NCBI GenBank assembly: GCA_014804645.1
Contig: JAAUZI010000088.1
Span: 1 to 45,605, forward strand
Source of the DNA: Lachnospiraceae bacterium
Lineage (GTDB): Bacteria; Bacillota; Clostridia; Lachnospirales; Lachnospiraceae
Reading direction: 5' to 3'
DNA length: 45,605 nt
In this document: positions 8,900 to 17,671 of the stretch, piece after piece
Layout of the letters: each line of letters begins with the position of its first letter
Numbering within the stretch: the first letter of the stretch is position 1
Program-made: the position numbers and the translations under genes
Notes under the pieces: model-generated
The model's database searches: none
What the model was told of the DNA's origin: nothing
Seen by the model: the letters and a program-made list of their open reading frames with translations, nothing else

Positions 8900-9178
8900 T
8901 TACTCTTCCTCACCATCCGGCTCGGCCAGCGCCTTCTCATAGCTCTCCAGAATCACATTCTGGATATGTTCCCTGGTGGCGGAATTGATCGGGTGAGCTA
9001 TATCTCTGTGCTCCCCGTCCGCCGCTTTTTTGCTCGGCATGGCGATAAACATACCCTTTTCCCCTTCGATCACCTTGATATCGTGTACCACGAACTCATC
9101 GTCCATAGTGATGGACACGACAGCCTTCATCTTTCCTTCTTTTGTAATCTTGCGAACCCGTACATCTGTAATCTGCAT
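8900..9178 (-). CDS. spoVG: Septation/sporulation regulator SpoVG
   Basis: A 92-residue protein with the SpoVG hallmarks [11 protein letters not shown] at the start, the central [11 protein letters not shown] strand, and [10 protein letters not shown] followed by [15 protein letters not shown] 9178 is preferred; an in-frame TTG one codon earlier would also fit the AGGGGG site. SpoVG is a small nucleic-acid-binding regulator of septation and sporulation genes in spore formers and of virulence genes in other Firmicutes. It lies 66 bases downstream of glgD on the same strand and has its own strong terminator, so it may be transcribed from within or after the glg operon. Confidence 0.95.
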   Translation of the reverse strand: MQITDVRVRKITKEGKMKAVVSITMDDEFVVHDIKVIEGEKGMFIAMPSKKAADGEHRDIAHPINSATREHIQNVILESYEKALAEPDGEEE

Positions 9179-9244
9179 CAATATAACCCCCTTAGCTAAA
9201 TGATCCTAATGTACTTTGTGCGCTCCGCACATTCCCTTCTTACA

Positions 9245-10363
9245 TCATATGACATATCTGTCATTTTTCTCCACTACCACCTGGATGCCGTTCTCACCCA
9301 CAAAACGGGAACCGGCCCGTATGGTATCACGGCTTTCCACTATGCAGTTTTCAATATATGAATTATCGCCTATATAGACGTCGTTCAGAATAATGGAATT
9401 CTTGATGATACAGTTGTTGCCTATATAGCTCTTCTTAAATATCACGGAATTCTCCACCACACCGTTGACAATACAGCCGCTGGAGATCAGGCTGTTGCGT
9501 ATCTCCGCTCCCGGATTGTACTTTGCGGGCGGCAGGTCGTCCACCTTGGAGTAAATATCGGGGTACTGCTTGAAGAAATAGTCCCGCACTTCCGGTTTCA
9601 GGAAATCCATATTGGCTCCGTAGTAGTCCTCCACCGATGCGATATTGCGCCAGTAGTCCTTGATCTTGTAGGCATATATCCTCTTTATATCCTTGTAGCG
9701 AATCAGTATGTCGCGCACAAAATCGTACCGGTCCTCCTCCGCGCACTTTTCGATCATCTCTATCAGGCTGCGGCGGCGGATTACGTAGATACCGCAGGAG
9801 ATGGTGTTGCTCTTGGCCTGCAGCGGCTTTTCCTCGAACTCCGTGATACGGAAATCTTCGTTCATCTTCATCGTGCCGAAACGCTCGATCTCCGTGCTGG
9901 GATCCATATCCTTGCACACCACGGTAATATCCGCCTTTTTATCGATATGGTACTCCAGCAGCTTGTTGAAATCCATCTTGTACACGCAGTCGCCGGAAGC
10001 GATCACCACATAAGGCTCATGACTGTTCTTCAGCCAGGTCAGATTCTGGGCGATGGCGTCTGCCGTCCCCCGATACCAGTTGCTGTTGTTCATGGTGACT
10101 GCCGGTGTAAAGACGTATAAGCCGCCCTGCTTACGTCCGAAATCCCACCATTTGGAGGAGCTTAAATGTTCGTTCAGGCTCCTGGAATTATACTGGGTGA
10201 ACACCGCAACCCTCTGGATATGGGAATTGGACATATTGCTGAGCGTAAAGTCAATGCTCCGGTAGCTGCCCGCCACCGGCATGGCACAGATGGCCCGTTT
10301 CTGTGACAACTCTTTCATTCGGTGGTTATTGCCACCTGCCAAAATGATTCCTATCGCTCTCAC
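9245..10363 (-). CDS. glgD: GlgD, regulatory/non-catalytic partner of glucose-1-phosphate adenylyltransferase
   Basis: A 372-residue protein beginning at GTG 10363, 2 bases after the glgC stop, with AGAGGAGA upstream. It has a nucleotidyltransferase fold (MRAIGIILAGGNNHRMKEL) and a left-handed beta-helix tail with hexapeptide repeats (YIGNNCIIKNSIILNDVYIGDN). Compared with GlgC, the GGxGxRL loop is replaced by GGNNHRM, as in GlgD proteins of Firmicutes, which enhance GlgC in a heterotetramer but are weak or inactive alone. The coupled glgC-glgD pair makes ADP-glucose for glycogen; glgA, glgB and glgP are not in the window. Confidence 0.93.
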   Translation of the reverse strand: MRAIGIILAGGNNHRMKELSQKRAICAMPVAGSYRSIDFTLSNMSNSHIQRVAVFTQYNSRSLNEHLSSSKWWDFGRKQGGLYVFTPAVTMNNSNWYRGTADAIAQNLTWLKNSHEPYVVIASGDCVYKMDFNKLLEYHIDKKADITVVCKDMDPSTEIERFGTMKMNEDFRITEFEEKPLQAKSNTISCGIYVIRRRSLIEMIEKCAEEDRYDFVRDILIRYKDIKRIYAYKIKDYWRNIASVEDYYGANMDFLKPEVRDYFFKQYPDIYSKVDDLPPAKYNPGAEIRNSLISSGCIVNGVVENSVIFKKSYIGNNCIIKNSIILNDVYIGDNSYIENCIVESRDTIRAGSRFVGENGIQVVVEKNDRYVI

Positions 10364-10365
10364 TG

Positions 10366-11637
10366 TTATCTCTCCTCTGCCTTAATTAATGTCTTGCCGC
10401 TCGCCAGATAAGCATCCGGATAATCCGCAGCCGTGGTCGCTCCGGCAATCACTGTATTTTTTCCTACGTTGACTGAGTCGGGAATCACGCTCTTCTCTCC
10501 CACCGTCACCAGGCCGTTGCTGTAAATATGGGGTGCGGTATCGTTCTCCGCCTCATGGCCAACTCCCAGCTTTACATTACTGCCGATCTGTACATTCTCC
10601 GCCACTATCGCCTTGTTGATCTCACACCCCGCGCCAATAGTGGTGTTATTCATGATAATGGAATCGCGAATAACTGCGCCCTCCCCTATGGTCACACCGC
10701 AGCCAATTACAGAGTTGTACACCTGCCCGTAGACGTCCGTACCCTCTCCTATGATACAGCGTTGTACCACGCTGTTTGGCGACATATACTGAGGCGGCAG
10801 AATATCGCTCTTGGTGTATATCTTCCAGTACTCCTCATAGAGGTTGAACACGGGTACAATATCGATCAACTCCATATTGGCCTCCCAGTAGGAACTCAGG
10901 GTGCCCACATCCTTCCAGTAGCCGTTGAATTCATAGGCGTACAGCGGTGCTCCCTTTTCATGGCAGTAGGGAATCACATGCTTGCCGAAATCTAAAGCAG
11001 GCTGATCTGCCATGGTCAGCAGCGCTTCCTTCAACGTCTTCCAATTGAAAATATAGATACCCATGCTGGCCAGATTGCTTCTGGGCCGCTCTGGTTTCTC
11101 CTCAAAATCGGTGATACGCCGGTTCTCATCAGTGATCATAATGCCGAAACGGCTGGCCTCCTCCATGGGAACAGGCATCACCGCAATCGTGACTTCCGCA
11201 TTGTTCGCCTTGTGGAAGTCCAGCATCACTTCATAATCCATCTTATAGATATGATCACCGGACAAAATCAGAACGTAATCCGGATTGAAACTCTCCATGT
11301 AATCCAGATTCTGGAAAATCGCATTGGCCGTACCGGTATACCACTCGCTGTTTGTGCTCTTCTCATAGGGGGGCAGCACAGTCACGCCTCCGATGTTCCG
11401 ATCCAGATCCCAGGGGATACCAATTCCGATATGGGTGTTCAGCCGCAGGGGCTGATACTGGGTCAATACACCCACCGTATCGACACCCGAATTGATACAG
11501 TTGCTCAGAGGAAAATCAATAATTCGGTATTTTCCTCCAAAAGCCACTGCAGGCTTGGCTACCTTGGATGTGAGAACACCCAGGCGGCTGCCCTGTCCTC
11601 CAGCCAATAACATGGCTATCATTTCTTTCTTGATCAT
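10366..11637 (-). CDS. glgC: Glucose-1-phosphate adenylyltransferase catalytic subunit
   Basis: A 423-residue enzyme that makes ADP-glucose and pyrophosphate from ATP and glucose 1-phosphate. ATG 11637 follows GAGGTGATGAC. Visible motifs: [14 protein letters not shown] nucleotide loop, [27 protein letters not shown] metal site, and [10 protein letters not shown], where the Lys of the glucose-1-phosphate site lies. Hexapeptide beta-helix repeats follow from about residue 290. First gene of the glg pair, expressed from a promoter at 11695-11723 that diverges from murC. The 5' leader can form a short hairpin (acaag...cttgt) of unknown role. Confidence 0.96.
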   Translation of the reverse strand: MIKKEMIAMLLAGGQGSRLGVLTSKVAKPAVAFGGKYRIIDFPLSNCINSGVDTVGVLTQYQPLRLNTHIGIGIPWDLDRNIGGVTVLPPYEKSTNSEWYTGTANAIFQNLDYMESFNPDYVLILSGDHIYKMDYEVMLDFHKANNAEVTIAVMPVPMEEASRFGIMITDENRRITDFEEKPERPRSNLASMGIYIFNWKTLKEALLTMADQPALDFGKHVIPYCHEKGAPLYAYEFNGYWKDVGTLSSYWEANMELIDIVPVFNLYEEYWKIYTKSDILPPQYMSPNSVVQRCIIGEGTDVYGQVYNSVIGCGVTIGEGAVIRDSIIMNNTTIGAGCEINKAIVAENVQIGSNVKLGVGHEAENDTAPHIYSNGLVTVGEKSVIPDSVNVGKNTVIAGATTAADYPDAYLASGKTLIKAEER

Positions 11638-11694
11638 GTCATCACCTCAATCTAGCATAATATACAAGGCACAGCAGAGCCTCGTCTTGTACAC

Positions 11695-11723
11695 ATTATA
11701 GCATACCCAAATAAAATTGTGAA
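11695..11723 (-). promoter_or_regulatory. Promoter of glgC-glgD
   Basis: Minus-strand TTCACA and TATAAT separated by exactly 17 bases, about 60 bases upstream of the glgC ATG. Confidence 0.65.
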
Positions 11724-11801
11724 TATTTTTTACAAAAAAAAGTTAATTTTTGGGATTTTTTCATTCATTTTTAACAGAATTTTGTCTGTGTAAAAATGCA
11801 T

Positions 11802-11830
11802 TTGTTTTTTGTACCCACAAAGTATATAAT
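11802..11830 (+). promoter_or_regulatory. Promoter of murC
   Basis: TTGTTT and TATAAT separated by 17 bases, 50 bases upstream of the murC ATG and divergent from the glgC promoter. Confidence 0.6.
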
Positions 11831-11879
11831 AAGGAATATAATAATCTAGAGTATTTTGCAAAAGGAGTTATATGCCGTT

Positions 11880-13259
11880 ATGTATCAGATAGATTTTGAC
11901 AACCCCGTTTCCGTGTATTTTGTAGGCATTGGCGGTATTAGTATGAGCGGTCTGGCTGCGCTTCTGCACCGGACGGGCTTTACCGTTTCCGGCTCCGACT
12001 GGAAATCCAGCCCCATCACCCAGGCGTTGGAGCAGAAGGGCATTCGGGTTTCCTACGGTGAGGATGCCGCCCATGTCCCGGAGGATATCGACTGCGCCGT
12101 GCTGACCAGCGCTGTGCATGAGGATAATCTGGAGTTCATCGCCATCCGTCAGAGAGGGATTCCCTACTTGTCCAGAGCGCAGCTCCTGGGACAGATTATG
12201 AGAAACTACGAGACTCCAATTGCCGTCAGCGGCACCCACGGCAAGACTACCACCACCTCCATGCTCTCGGAGATTTTGCTGCATGCGGGTACAGATCCCA
12301 CCCTGGCCGTCGGCGGCATATTGAAGTCTATAGGCGGCAACATCCGGATAGGCAGCTCCGGCTATTTTCTGGCGGAGGCATGCGAGTACACCAACAGTTT
12401 CTTAAGCTTTTTTCCCAAGATCGGCTTGATTCTGAATATAGAGGAGGACCATCTGGACTTTTTCAAAGATTTGGAGGATATCCGCCACTCCTTCCGGCGC
12501 TTTGCCCAGCTGCTGCCTGCAGACGGCACTCTGGTCATAAGCGGCGATATCGACCGCTATCAGGAGCTGACGGACGGCCTGTCCTGCGCTGTGGTCACTT
12601 ACGGCCATAGCAGGGATTGTGACTACTATGCCGACAGCATTACCCACGACAGCCAGGGAAATGCCTCCTTTATGTTATGTTGTCCCCACGGGGAGCCCCA
12701 ACGGGTGGCGCTGCAGGTCCCCGGCCTCCACAACGTCCACAATGCCGTGGCCGCCATTGCCACTGCGGACCTGCTGGGCATAAGCCGCAGGGATACTCTG
12801 GAGGCGCTGAAAAATTTCCACGGGACGGACCGCCGTTTTGAGTACAAAGGCACTGTGAACGGTTTTACTATAGTAGATGATTATGCGCATCACCCCACAG
12901 AAATTACTACAACCTTGCAGGCAGCCCAAAATTATCCTCACAAAAAGCTGTGGTGCGTATTCCAGCCCCACACCTACAGCCGGACCAAGACCTTTATGGC
13001 CGAGTTTGCCCAGGCGCTGACGCTGGCGGACCATGTGGTACTGACGGATATCTACGCCGCCCGGGAAAAGGATACTCTGGGGATCAGCTCACGGGATCTG
13101 CAGGCGGCCATACAGGCGCTGAACGGACAGTGCGATTACTTTCCCACTTTTGAGGAGGCGGAAAAATTTTTATTAGAAAATTGCATAAACGGCGATCTGT
13201 TGATAACTATGGGAGCCGGAGACGTGCATAAAATCGGAGAATCTCTCCTGGAAAAATAG
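11880..13259 (+). CDS. murC: UDP-N-acetylmuramate--L-alanine ligase
   Basis: A 459-residue Mur ligase that adds L-Ala to UDP-MurNAc using ATP. I start at ATG 11880 (MYQIDFDNP), with AAGGAG upstream at slightly long spacing; an in-frame TTG 8 codons earlier overlaps the SD and is unlikely. Domains: N-terminal Rossmann VYFVGIGGISMSGLA at 12-26, P-loop GTHGKTTT at 118-125, DDYAHHPTEI and the C-terminal domain ending in TMGAGDVHKIGE. Full length. Monocistronic by appearance: a long hairpin begins 10 bases after the stop. Confidence 0.97.
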   Translation: MYQIDFDNPVSVYFVGIGGISMSGLAALLHRTGFTVSGSDWKSSPITQALEQKGIRVSYGEDAAHVPEDIDCAVLTSAVHEDNLEFIAIRQRGIPYLSRAQLLGQIMRNYETPIAVSGTHGKTTTTSMLSEILLHAGTDPTLAVGGILKSIGGNIRIGSSGYFLAEACEYTNSFLSFFPKIGLILNIEEDHLDFFKDLEDIRHSFRRFAQLLPADGTLVISGDIDRYQELTDGLSCAVVTYGHSRDCDYYADSITHDSQGNASFMLCCPHGEPQRVALQVPGLHNVHNAVAAIATADLLGISRRDTLEALKNFHGTDRRFEYKGTVNGFTIVDDYAHHPTEITTTLQAAQNYPHKKLWCVFQPHTYSRTKTFMAEFAQALTLADHVVLTDIYAAREKDTLGISSRDLQAAIQALNGQCDYFPTFEEAEKFLLENCINGDLLITMGAGDVHKIGESLLEK

Positions 13260-13431
13260 TTATCCACACTATCCACATTTTTTCTGCCATTCGATCGACG
13301 AAAAAATGTGGATAGCTTTTAAAAAAAAGTGGATAAACCACCCATTCGTGCATTCAGCTGAAGCGCTGGATTTCCCGGGACTTTTTCACCTGTTGCCGCA
13401 GTATTTATCCACAGTATCCACAGTTTCCACA
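13260..13431. promoter_or_regulatory. Cluster of seven DnaA-box-like 9-mers
   Basis: Two exact TTATCCACA boxes (13260-13268, 13405-13413) and near matches CTATCCACA (13269), TGTGGATAG (13307, minus orientation), AGTGGATAA (13328, minus), GTATCCACA (13414) and GTTTCCACA (13423). Boxes abut head to tail as 9-mers in two runs (13260-13277 and 13405-13431). The cluster lies between murC and a DnaD-like replication gene. DnaA binds such boxes at oriC and at chromosomal clusters; binding here is inferred only. Confidence 0.6.
13269..13315. terminator. 16-bp perfect hairpin after murC
   Basis: CTATCCACATTTTTTC (13269-13284) pairs perfectly with its complement at 13300-13315 around a 15-base loop, followed by cttttaaaaaaaa. 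It begins 10 bases after the murC stop and could terminate murC; its arms contain two of the DnaA-box-like 9-mers. Confidence 0.5.
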
Positions 13432-13540
13432 TTTTTTACCGTCCCAAAATACCGTTTTTCTTTCTGGCAAAATGCCTATTTCTTTTTTGGTTTTCCTGTG
13501 CTATACTTTGAAACACTGACACATGAAGGGGTGGTATTTT

Positions 13541-14701
13541 GTGGCTCGTTTAACGATTTACAAGGATAATTATATAGAATCAACAGCTGTTTCCAATTGT
13601 TTTATTGACGAATATATGAAGGATGCCAATGATGCCCAGTTGAAGATATATCTGTATCTGCTGCGCATGATGCATGCCAATATGTCTTTCAGCGTATCGG
13701 ATATCGCGGATAAATTCAACCTCACGGAGAAGGACGTACTGCGCTCTCTGCGCTACTGGGAAAAGCAGAAGCTTCTGACTCTGGACTATGACGAGGACAG
13801 GAATCTGGTTGGCATTCACCTGCGCGAGTTGAGCCCTGGCGAGAACAACACACGCCGCACCGCCACCGCCGCGGGGGCGACCTCTTTTGCCGGAACTGCC
13901 AATATCGTCCCCGGAACGCTCAATGCGGGAGCCGTCCCTGTCGGCACGGATTCCGTTGTCAGAGGGACGGACTTTGCAGGCGCAGACATGGGTTTTGTCA
14001 GCGCCATGACAATGCAGCCTCAGGAACCCGAGCCTGACCCCTATGCCAAGCCCACCTACAGCGCCGACCAGCTCCGCAGTTTCAAGGATCAGGAGAATAC
14101 CGCGCAGCTGTTGTTTGTGGCCCAGGTGTATGTAGGGCGTCCACTGACTGCGTCAGATATGAAGACCATATTATACCTGTCGGATGTGCTGCATTTTTCC
14201 GATGATCTGATAGACTATCTGATACAGTATTGTGTGGATCGGGGCAAAAAAGATTTCCGCTATATGGAGAAGGTGGCTATCAGTTGGGCACAGCAGGGAA
14301 TCACCACTCCCAAGCAGGCGCAGAGAGCGGCTCTCAAATACGACAAATCCGTCTATGCGATTATGAACGAGCTGGGCAAGTCCTCCGCTCCCACTGCCAA
14401 GGAGCTGGAGTATATCAACCGTTGGATCAGAGAGTACGGTTTCAGCCAGGATATTATTTTTGAGGCCTGTGAGCGCACGGTACTGGCGGTGGACAAGCAC
14501 CGTTTTGAGTACGCGGAGGGTATTCTGAGCAGCTGGCACAGGGAGAATGTGCGCCACAAGGCCGATATCAAGCGGGTGGACGAACAGCACCAAAAACAGA
14601 GGACCGTTTCCCACAACGCCGCCGCTGGCAACAAGTTCAATCAGTTTAAGCAGAATACATACAATTTTGAAGAACTGGAAAGAGAACTTATCAGCAACTA
14701 A
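13541..14701 (+). CDS. DnaD-domain replication initiation protein
   Basis: A 386-residue protein starting at GTG 13541 (MARLTIYKDN), chosen because GAAGGGGTGG lies 6-8 bases upstream; the earlier in-frame ATG overlaps that SD. An N-terminal winged helix (about 1-95, AQLKIYLYLLRMM...FNLTEKDVLRSLRYWEKQKLL) is joined by an Ala/Gly/Thr/Pro-rich linker (about 100-175) to two DnaD/DnaB C-terminal-type repeats (about 180-255 and 275-345). DnaD-type proteins help load the replicative helicase at origins and restart sites in Firmicutes. The ATP-binding helicase-loader-like gene follows 11 bases later, and a DnaA-box cluster lies just upstream. Confidence 0.88.
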   Translation: MARLTIYKDNYIESTAVSNCFIDEYMKDANDAQLKIYLYLLRMMHANMSFSVSDIADKFNLTEKDVLRSLRYWEKQKLLTLDYDEDRNLVGIHLRELSPGENNTRRTATAAGATSFAGTANIVPGTLNAGAVPVGTDSVVRGTDFAGADMGFVSAMTMQPQEPEPDPYAKPTYSADQLRSFKDQENTAQLLFVAQVYVGRPLTASDMKTILYLSDVLHFSDDLIDYLIQYCVDRGKKDFRYMEKVAISWAQQGITTPKQAQRAALKYDKSVYAIMNELGKSSAPTAKELEYINRWIREYGFSQDIIFEACERTVLAVDKHRFEYAEGILSSWHRENVRHKADIKRVDEQHQKQRTVSHNAAAGNKFNQFKQNTYNFEELERELISN

Positions 14702-14712
14702 GGAGAATCGCC

Positions 14713-15681
14713 GTGGCATTGACCAAGACACAATATGACACAATAAAACGCTGCTATGAGGAGAGACAGACCCGCAACATGCGGCTGCTGGCTCAACGCA
14801 GACAGCAGATCTACGCAGAGCTGCCGGAATACCGGGAGCTGGATACCTCCGTGGGGGCCACCTCCGTGGCCCATGCCCGCCTGCTGCTGGACGGCGATGA
14901 GACGGCGATGGAGGAGCTGCGACAGGAATTGGCACAGAGCGCGGCGCGCCGCAAGATGCTGCTGGCGCAGGCCGGTTACCCCCTGGACTATCTGGAGCCA
15001 TTTTACGACTGTCCCGACTGCCGGGACACCGGCTATATCGGCAGCGAGAAATGTCACTGTTTCCGTCAGCAGGAGATCACTCTGCTGTATGAGCAATCGG
15101 GCATTCAGGAAATAATTGCCCGGGAGAATTTCGATACCCTTTCCACCGCCTACTACGAGGGCGAGGATCTGCAGCGTTTCGAGAACGCTGTCGCCATCAG
15201 CCATAAATTCGTGGATGATTTCAAAAAAAGCTATCAAAATTTGCTGTTTTATGGTACAGTAGGTACGGGTAAAAGTTTTTTATCCGGCTGCATTGCCAGG
15301 GAGCTGCTCTCCCAGGGCTGCGCCGTGATTTATTTCAGCGCCTGCGGTCTGTTTGAGACTCTGGCCCGCTACAGCTTTGACACAAAGGCCAAAAAAGAGC
15401 TTTACAATTTCTACAAAGACATTTACAATAGTGATCTGGTGATTATTGACGACCTGGGAACGGAGGTTACCAACAGCTTTGTGACGTCACAGTTGTTCTC
15501 CCTGATAGGTGAACGACACCTGCGTCACAAGGCGACCATCATTTCCACCAATCTGAATCTGGAGGAAATGCGCGACCGTTACTCCGACCGCATTTTTTCC
15601 CGCATTACCAGCAATTATTCGCTGTGTAAGCTGACCGGTCCGGATATTCGTATGTATAAGAAAAGATTTTCAGGAAAGTGA
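14713..15681 (+). CDS. DnaC/DnaI-type AAA+ ATPase (helicase loader-like)
   Basis: A 322-residue protein from GTG 14713 with AAGGAG 7 bases upstream. The N-terminal region is helical; a zinc-finger-like CPDCRDTGYIGSEKCHC lies at about 99-115; the AAA+ core has Walker A GTVGTGKS near residue 180, Walker B LVIIDDLG near 240 and a sensor segment IISTNLNLEEM. A zinc-binding N-terminal part with a DnaC/IstB core is the plan of Firmicute DnaI loaders. An IstB transposition helper is an alternative, but there is no transposase and the gene is coupled to a DnaD protein. Its 3' end overlaps the upstream codons of prs. Confidence 0.88.
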   Translation: MALTKTQYDTIKRCYEERQTRNMRLLAQRRQQIYAELPEYRELDTSVGATSVAHARLLLDGDETAMEELRQELAQSAARRKMLLAQAGYPLDYLEPFYDCPDCRDTGYIGSEKCHCFRQQEITLLYEQSGIQEIIARENFDTLSTAYYEGEDLQRFENAVAISHKFVDDFKKSYQNLLFYGTVGTGKSFLSGCIARELLSQGCAVIYFSACGLFETLARYSFDTKAKKELYNFYKDIYNSDLVIIDDLGTEVTNSFVTSQLFSLIGERHLRHKATIISTNLNLEEMRDRYSDRIFSRITSNYSLCKLTGPDIRMYKKRFSGK

Positions 15682-15692
15682 GGATATCATTC

Positions 15693-16880
15693 ATGCCAAA
15701 CCGTGAGGAGAAACGCAACTTAGAGACCATCCCCGTAGGTTCTCTCGGAATCATAGCCCTGGAGGGCTGCAGGGTGCTGGGCGATAAGGTGGACAAGTAC
15801 CTGGTCAGATGGAGAACAGAGCGGGAACATGAGCACAAAGATTCTCTTGCTTTTTCCGGCTATCAGAGAGACTCCTACCTGCTGAGCGCAAAGGTTCCCC
15901 GTTTCGGCTCCGGAGAGGCTAAGGGCATGATTCTGGAATCTGTCAGAGGCTGTGACCTGTATCTTCTGGTGGATGTCTGCAACTACAGCCTTACCTATTC
16001 CCTCTGCGGCCACCAGAATCGTATGTCCCCTGACGACCACTATCAGGATTTGAAGCGCATTATCGCCGCTGTGGGCGGCAAGGCCCGCCGTATCACCGTG
16101 ATAATGCCCTATCTATATGAGAGCCGTCAGCACAAGCGGACCTCGCGCGAATCCCTGGACTGCGCGCTGGCGCTGCAGGAGTTGGTGAGCATGGGAGTGG
16201 ACAACATTATCACCTTCGACGCTCACGATCCCCGAGTGCAAAACGCCATTCCTCTGAACGGCTTTGAGACCGTGCAGCCCGCTTATCAGTTTATAAAGGG
16301 ACTGCTGCGGCATGTAAAAGATCTGCAGATCGACAGCCGCCACATGATGGTCGTAAGCCCGGACGAGGGCGGCATGAAACGCGCCATCTATATCGCCAAT
16401 GTGCTGGGACTGGACATGGGAATGTTCTACAAGCGCCGGGACTACACCCGGATAGTGAACGGACGCAATCCCATTGTGGCTCACGAATTTTTGGGATCCA
16501 GCGTGGACGGCAAGGACGTGATTATCATTGACGATATGATTTCCTCGGGTGACAGCATTCTGGAGACGGCGGCGGCCTTGAAACAGCGCAAGGCCGGTAA
16601 AATCTTTGTATTCTCCACCTTCGGACTGTTCACCGCCGGTCTGGAGAAATTTGACAGAGCCTACGAGAGCGGCCTGATTACCAGAATCCTGACCACGAAC
16701 CTGATTTATCAGACGCCGGAGCTTTTGGAGCGGGAGTGGTATATCAACTGCGATATGAGCAAATATGTTGCTTACATTATCGATACCCTGAACCACGATT
16801 CCTCCATCAGCGATCTGTTAAATCCCAACGAGAGGATTCAGCAAATCGTGACCAAATACCGCAACGGAGAACTGCAATAA
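15693..16880 (+). CDS. prs: Ribose-phosphate pyrophosphokinase (PRPP synthetase), long form
   Basis: A 395-residue PRPP synthetase. ATG 15693 (MPNREEKRN) is preferred: GAGGATATC lies upstream, while a GTG 5 codons earlier overlaps the dnaC-like stop. It transfers pyrophosphate from ATP to ribose 5-phosphate. The PRPP motif VIIIDDMISSGDS sits at about 276-288, and FDAHDPRVQNAI carries catalytic-loop residues. It is about 80 residues longer than the usual bacterial Prs, with an N-terminal extension and an insertion, a form I associate with Lachnospiraceae; allosteric behaviour may differ. Cotranscribed with dnaD-dnaC, which is a notable pairing of replication with nucleotide precursor supply. 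Confidence 0.9.
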   Translation: MPNREEKRNLETIPVGSLGIIALEGCRVLGDKVDKYLVRWRTEREHEHKDSLAFSGYQRDSYLLSAKVPRFGSGEAKGMILESVRGCDLYLLVDVCNYSLTYSLCGHQNRMSPDDHYQDLKRIIAAVGGKARRITVIMPYLYESRQHKRTSRESLDCALALQELVSMGVDNIITFDAHDPRVQNAIPLNGFETVQPAYQFIKGLLRHVKDLQIDSRHMMVVSPDEGGMKRAIYIANVLGLDMGMFYKRRDYTRIVNGRNPIVAHEFLGSSVDGKDVIIIDDMISSGDSILETAAALKQRKAGKIFVFSTFGLFTAGLEKFDRAYESGLITRILTTNLIYQTPELLEREWYINCDMSKYVAYIIDTLNHDSSISDLLNPNERIQQIVTKYRNGELQ

Positions 16881-16888
16881 AAAACATC

Positions 16889-16931
16889 CCCCGAAAATCA
16901 GACTTTTATTGCCTGGTTTTCGGGGTTTTTT
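16889..16931 (+). terminator. Rho-independent terminator of dnaD-dnaC-prs
   Basis: CCCCGAAAATCAG (16889-16901) pairs with CTGGTTTTCGGGG (16913-16925), one G-U, followed by TTTTTTG, 9 bases after the prs stop. Confidence 0.9.
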
Positions 16932-16950
16932 GTTCTATATTTCGGCCCAA

Positions 16951-16983
16951 AATGTAAACTCACTCATTATTTCGGTTGACATT
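16951..16983 (+). promoter_or_regulatory. BirA-type operator upstream of bioY
   Basis: AATGTAAAC, a 15-base spacer, then GTTGACATT: an inverted repeat with one mismatch and the spacing known for Firmicute BirA sites. The right half contains the -35 hexamer of the bioY promoter, so BirA-biotinyl-AMP binding would block transcription. Confidence 0.75.
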
Positions 16984-17004
16984 CGAGTCTTATAATTGTA
17001 TACT
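16976..17004 (+). promoter_or_regulatory. Promoter of bioY
   Basis: TTGACA (16976-16981) and TATACT (16999-17004) separated by 17 bases, overlapping the BirA-type operator. Confidence 0.75.
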
Positions 17005-17082
17005 TGCTTTGTGATATGGTTTACATTCTACATTCACAAACTGTCCGGATTTCAAGAAATACCAGATGAGGAGAACAAAGAC

Positions 17083-17622
17083 ATGAACACAAAAAGAATT
17101 GCATTAATTGGACTGATGACCGCCGTTATCTGCGTTCTGGGACCTGTTTCCTTCCCCCTTCCCATAAGCCCGGTGCCCATCTCCCTGGGAGTCTTGGGAG
17201 TACTGCTGGCCACCTATCTGCTGGGAATGAAGTGGGGCACGGTCAGCTGCACGATCTACCTGTTGATCGGTCTGGTGGGCCTGCCTGTGTTTACAGGATA
17301 TTCCGGCGGCATGGGTAAAGTGCTGGGACCCACAGGCGGCTACATGATCGGTTATATCTTCCTGTCCCTGATTGCCGGTTTCTTCATCGATAAATGGCCC
17401 GCCAAATGGGGGATGCATCTGGCGGGCATGGTGCTGGGCGCAGCGGTTATGTATCTGTTTGGTACCCTATGGCTGGGCTACCTGATGAAATGCTCTTTTC
17501 TGGAGGCGCTGTGGCTGGGCACGATCCCCTACATTCCCGCCGAGCTGGTCAAGATTGCCATCACCCTGGGACTTGGCGGCCTGATCCGAAGACGGCTTAT
17601 GAAAGCCGGGCTGATCGTCTGA
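17083..17622 (+). CDS. bioY: BioY biotin ECF transporter substrate-binding component
   Basis: A 179-residue membrane protein from ATG 17083 with GAGGAG upstream (29 earlier codons lack support and cover the promoter). About six hydrophobic helices and BioY hallmarks: PISPVPISLGVLGVLLATYLLG, and GLVGLPVFTGYSGGMGKVLGPTGGYMIGY, which lines the biotin site. It captures biotin in the membrane and works with an energy-coupling module (EcfT, EcfA) that is not in the window. Regulation by BirA is suggested by the operator over its promoter. Biotin-dependent carboxylases elsewhere would depend on it. Confidence 0.93.
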   Translation: MNTKRIALIGLMTAVICVLGPVSFPLPISPVPISLGVLGVLLATYLLGMKWGTVSCTIYLLIGLVGLPVFTGYSGGMGKVLGPTGGYMIGYIFLSLIAGFFIDKWPAKWGMHLAGMVLGAAVMYLFGTLWLGYLMKCSFLEALWLGTIPYIPAELVKIAITLGLGGLIRRRLMKAGLIV

Positions 17623-17630
17623 AACATCCC

Positions 17631-17659
17631 TTGCCATTCCGCAGAAATTGTGTTACACT
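17631..17659 (+). promoter_or_regulatory. Promoter of the QueT-like gene
   Basis: TTGCCA and TACACT separated by exactly 17 bases, immediately after the bioY stop; the predicted start lies about 100 bases ahead of the coding sequence. Confidence 0.6.
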
Positions 17660-17671
17660 GTTTTTCGTTGC

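Noticed and set aside
13260..13440. Chromosomal replication origin
   Set aside because: DnaA-box density is suggestive but dnaA, dnaN, recF, gyrB and rpmH are absent, and no clear unwinding element with phased boxes was shown. Kept as a DnaA-box cluster.
14713..15681. IstB transposition helper
   Set aside because: No istA or IS ends nearby; coupling to a DnaD protein and the zinc-finger N-terminus favour a helicase-loader role.
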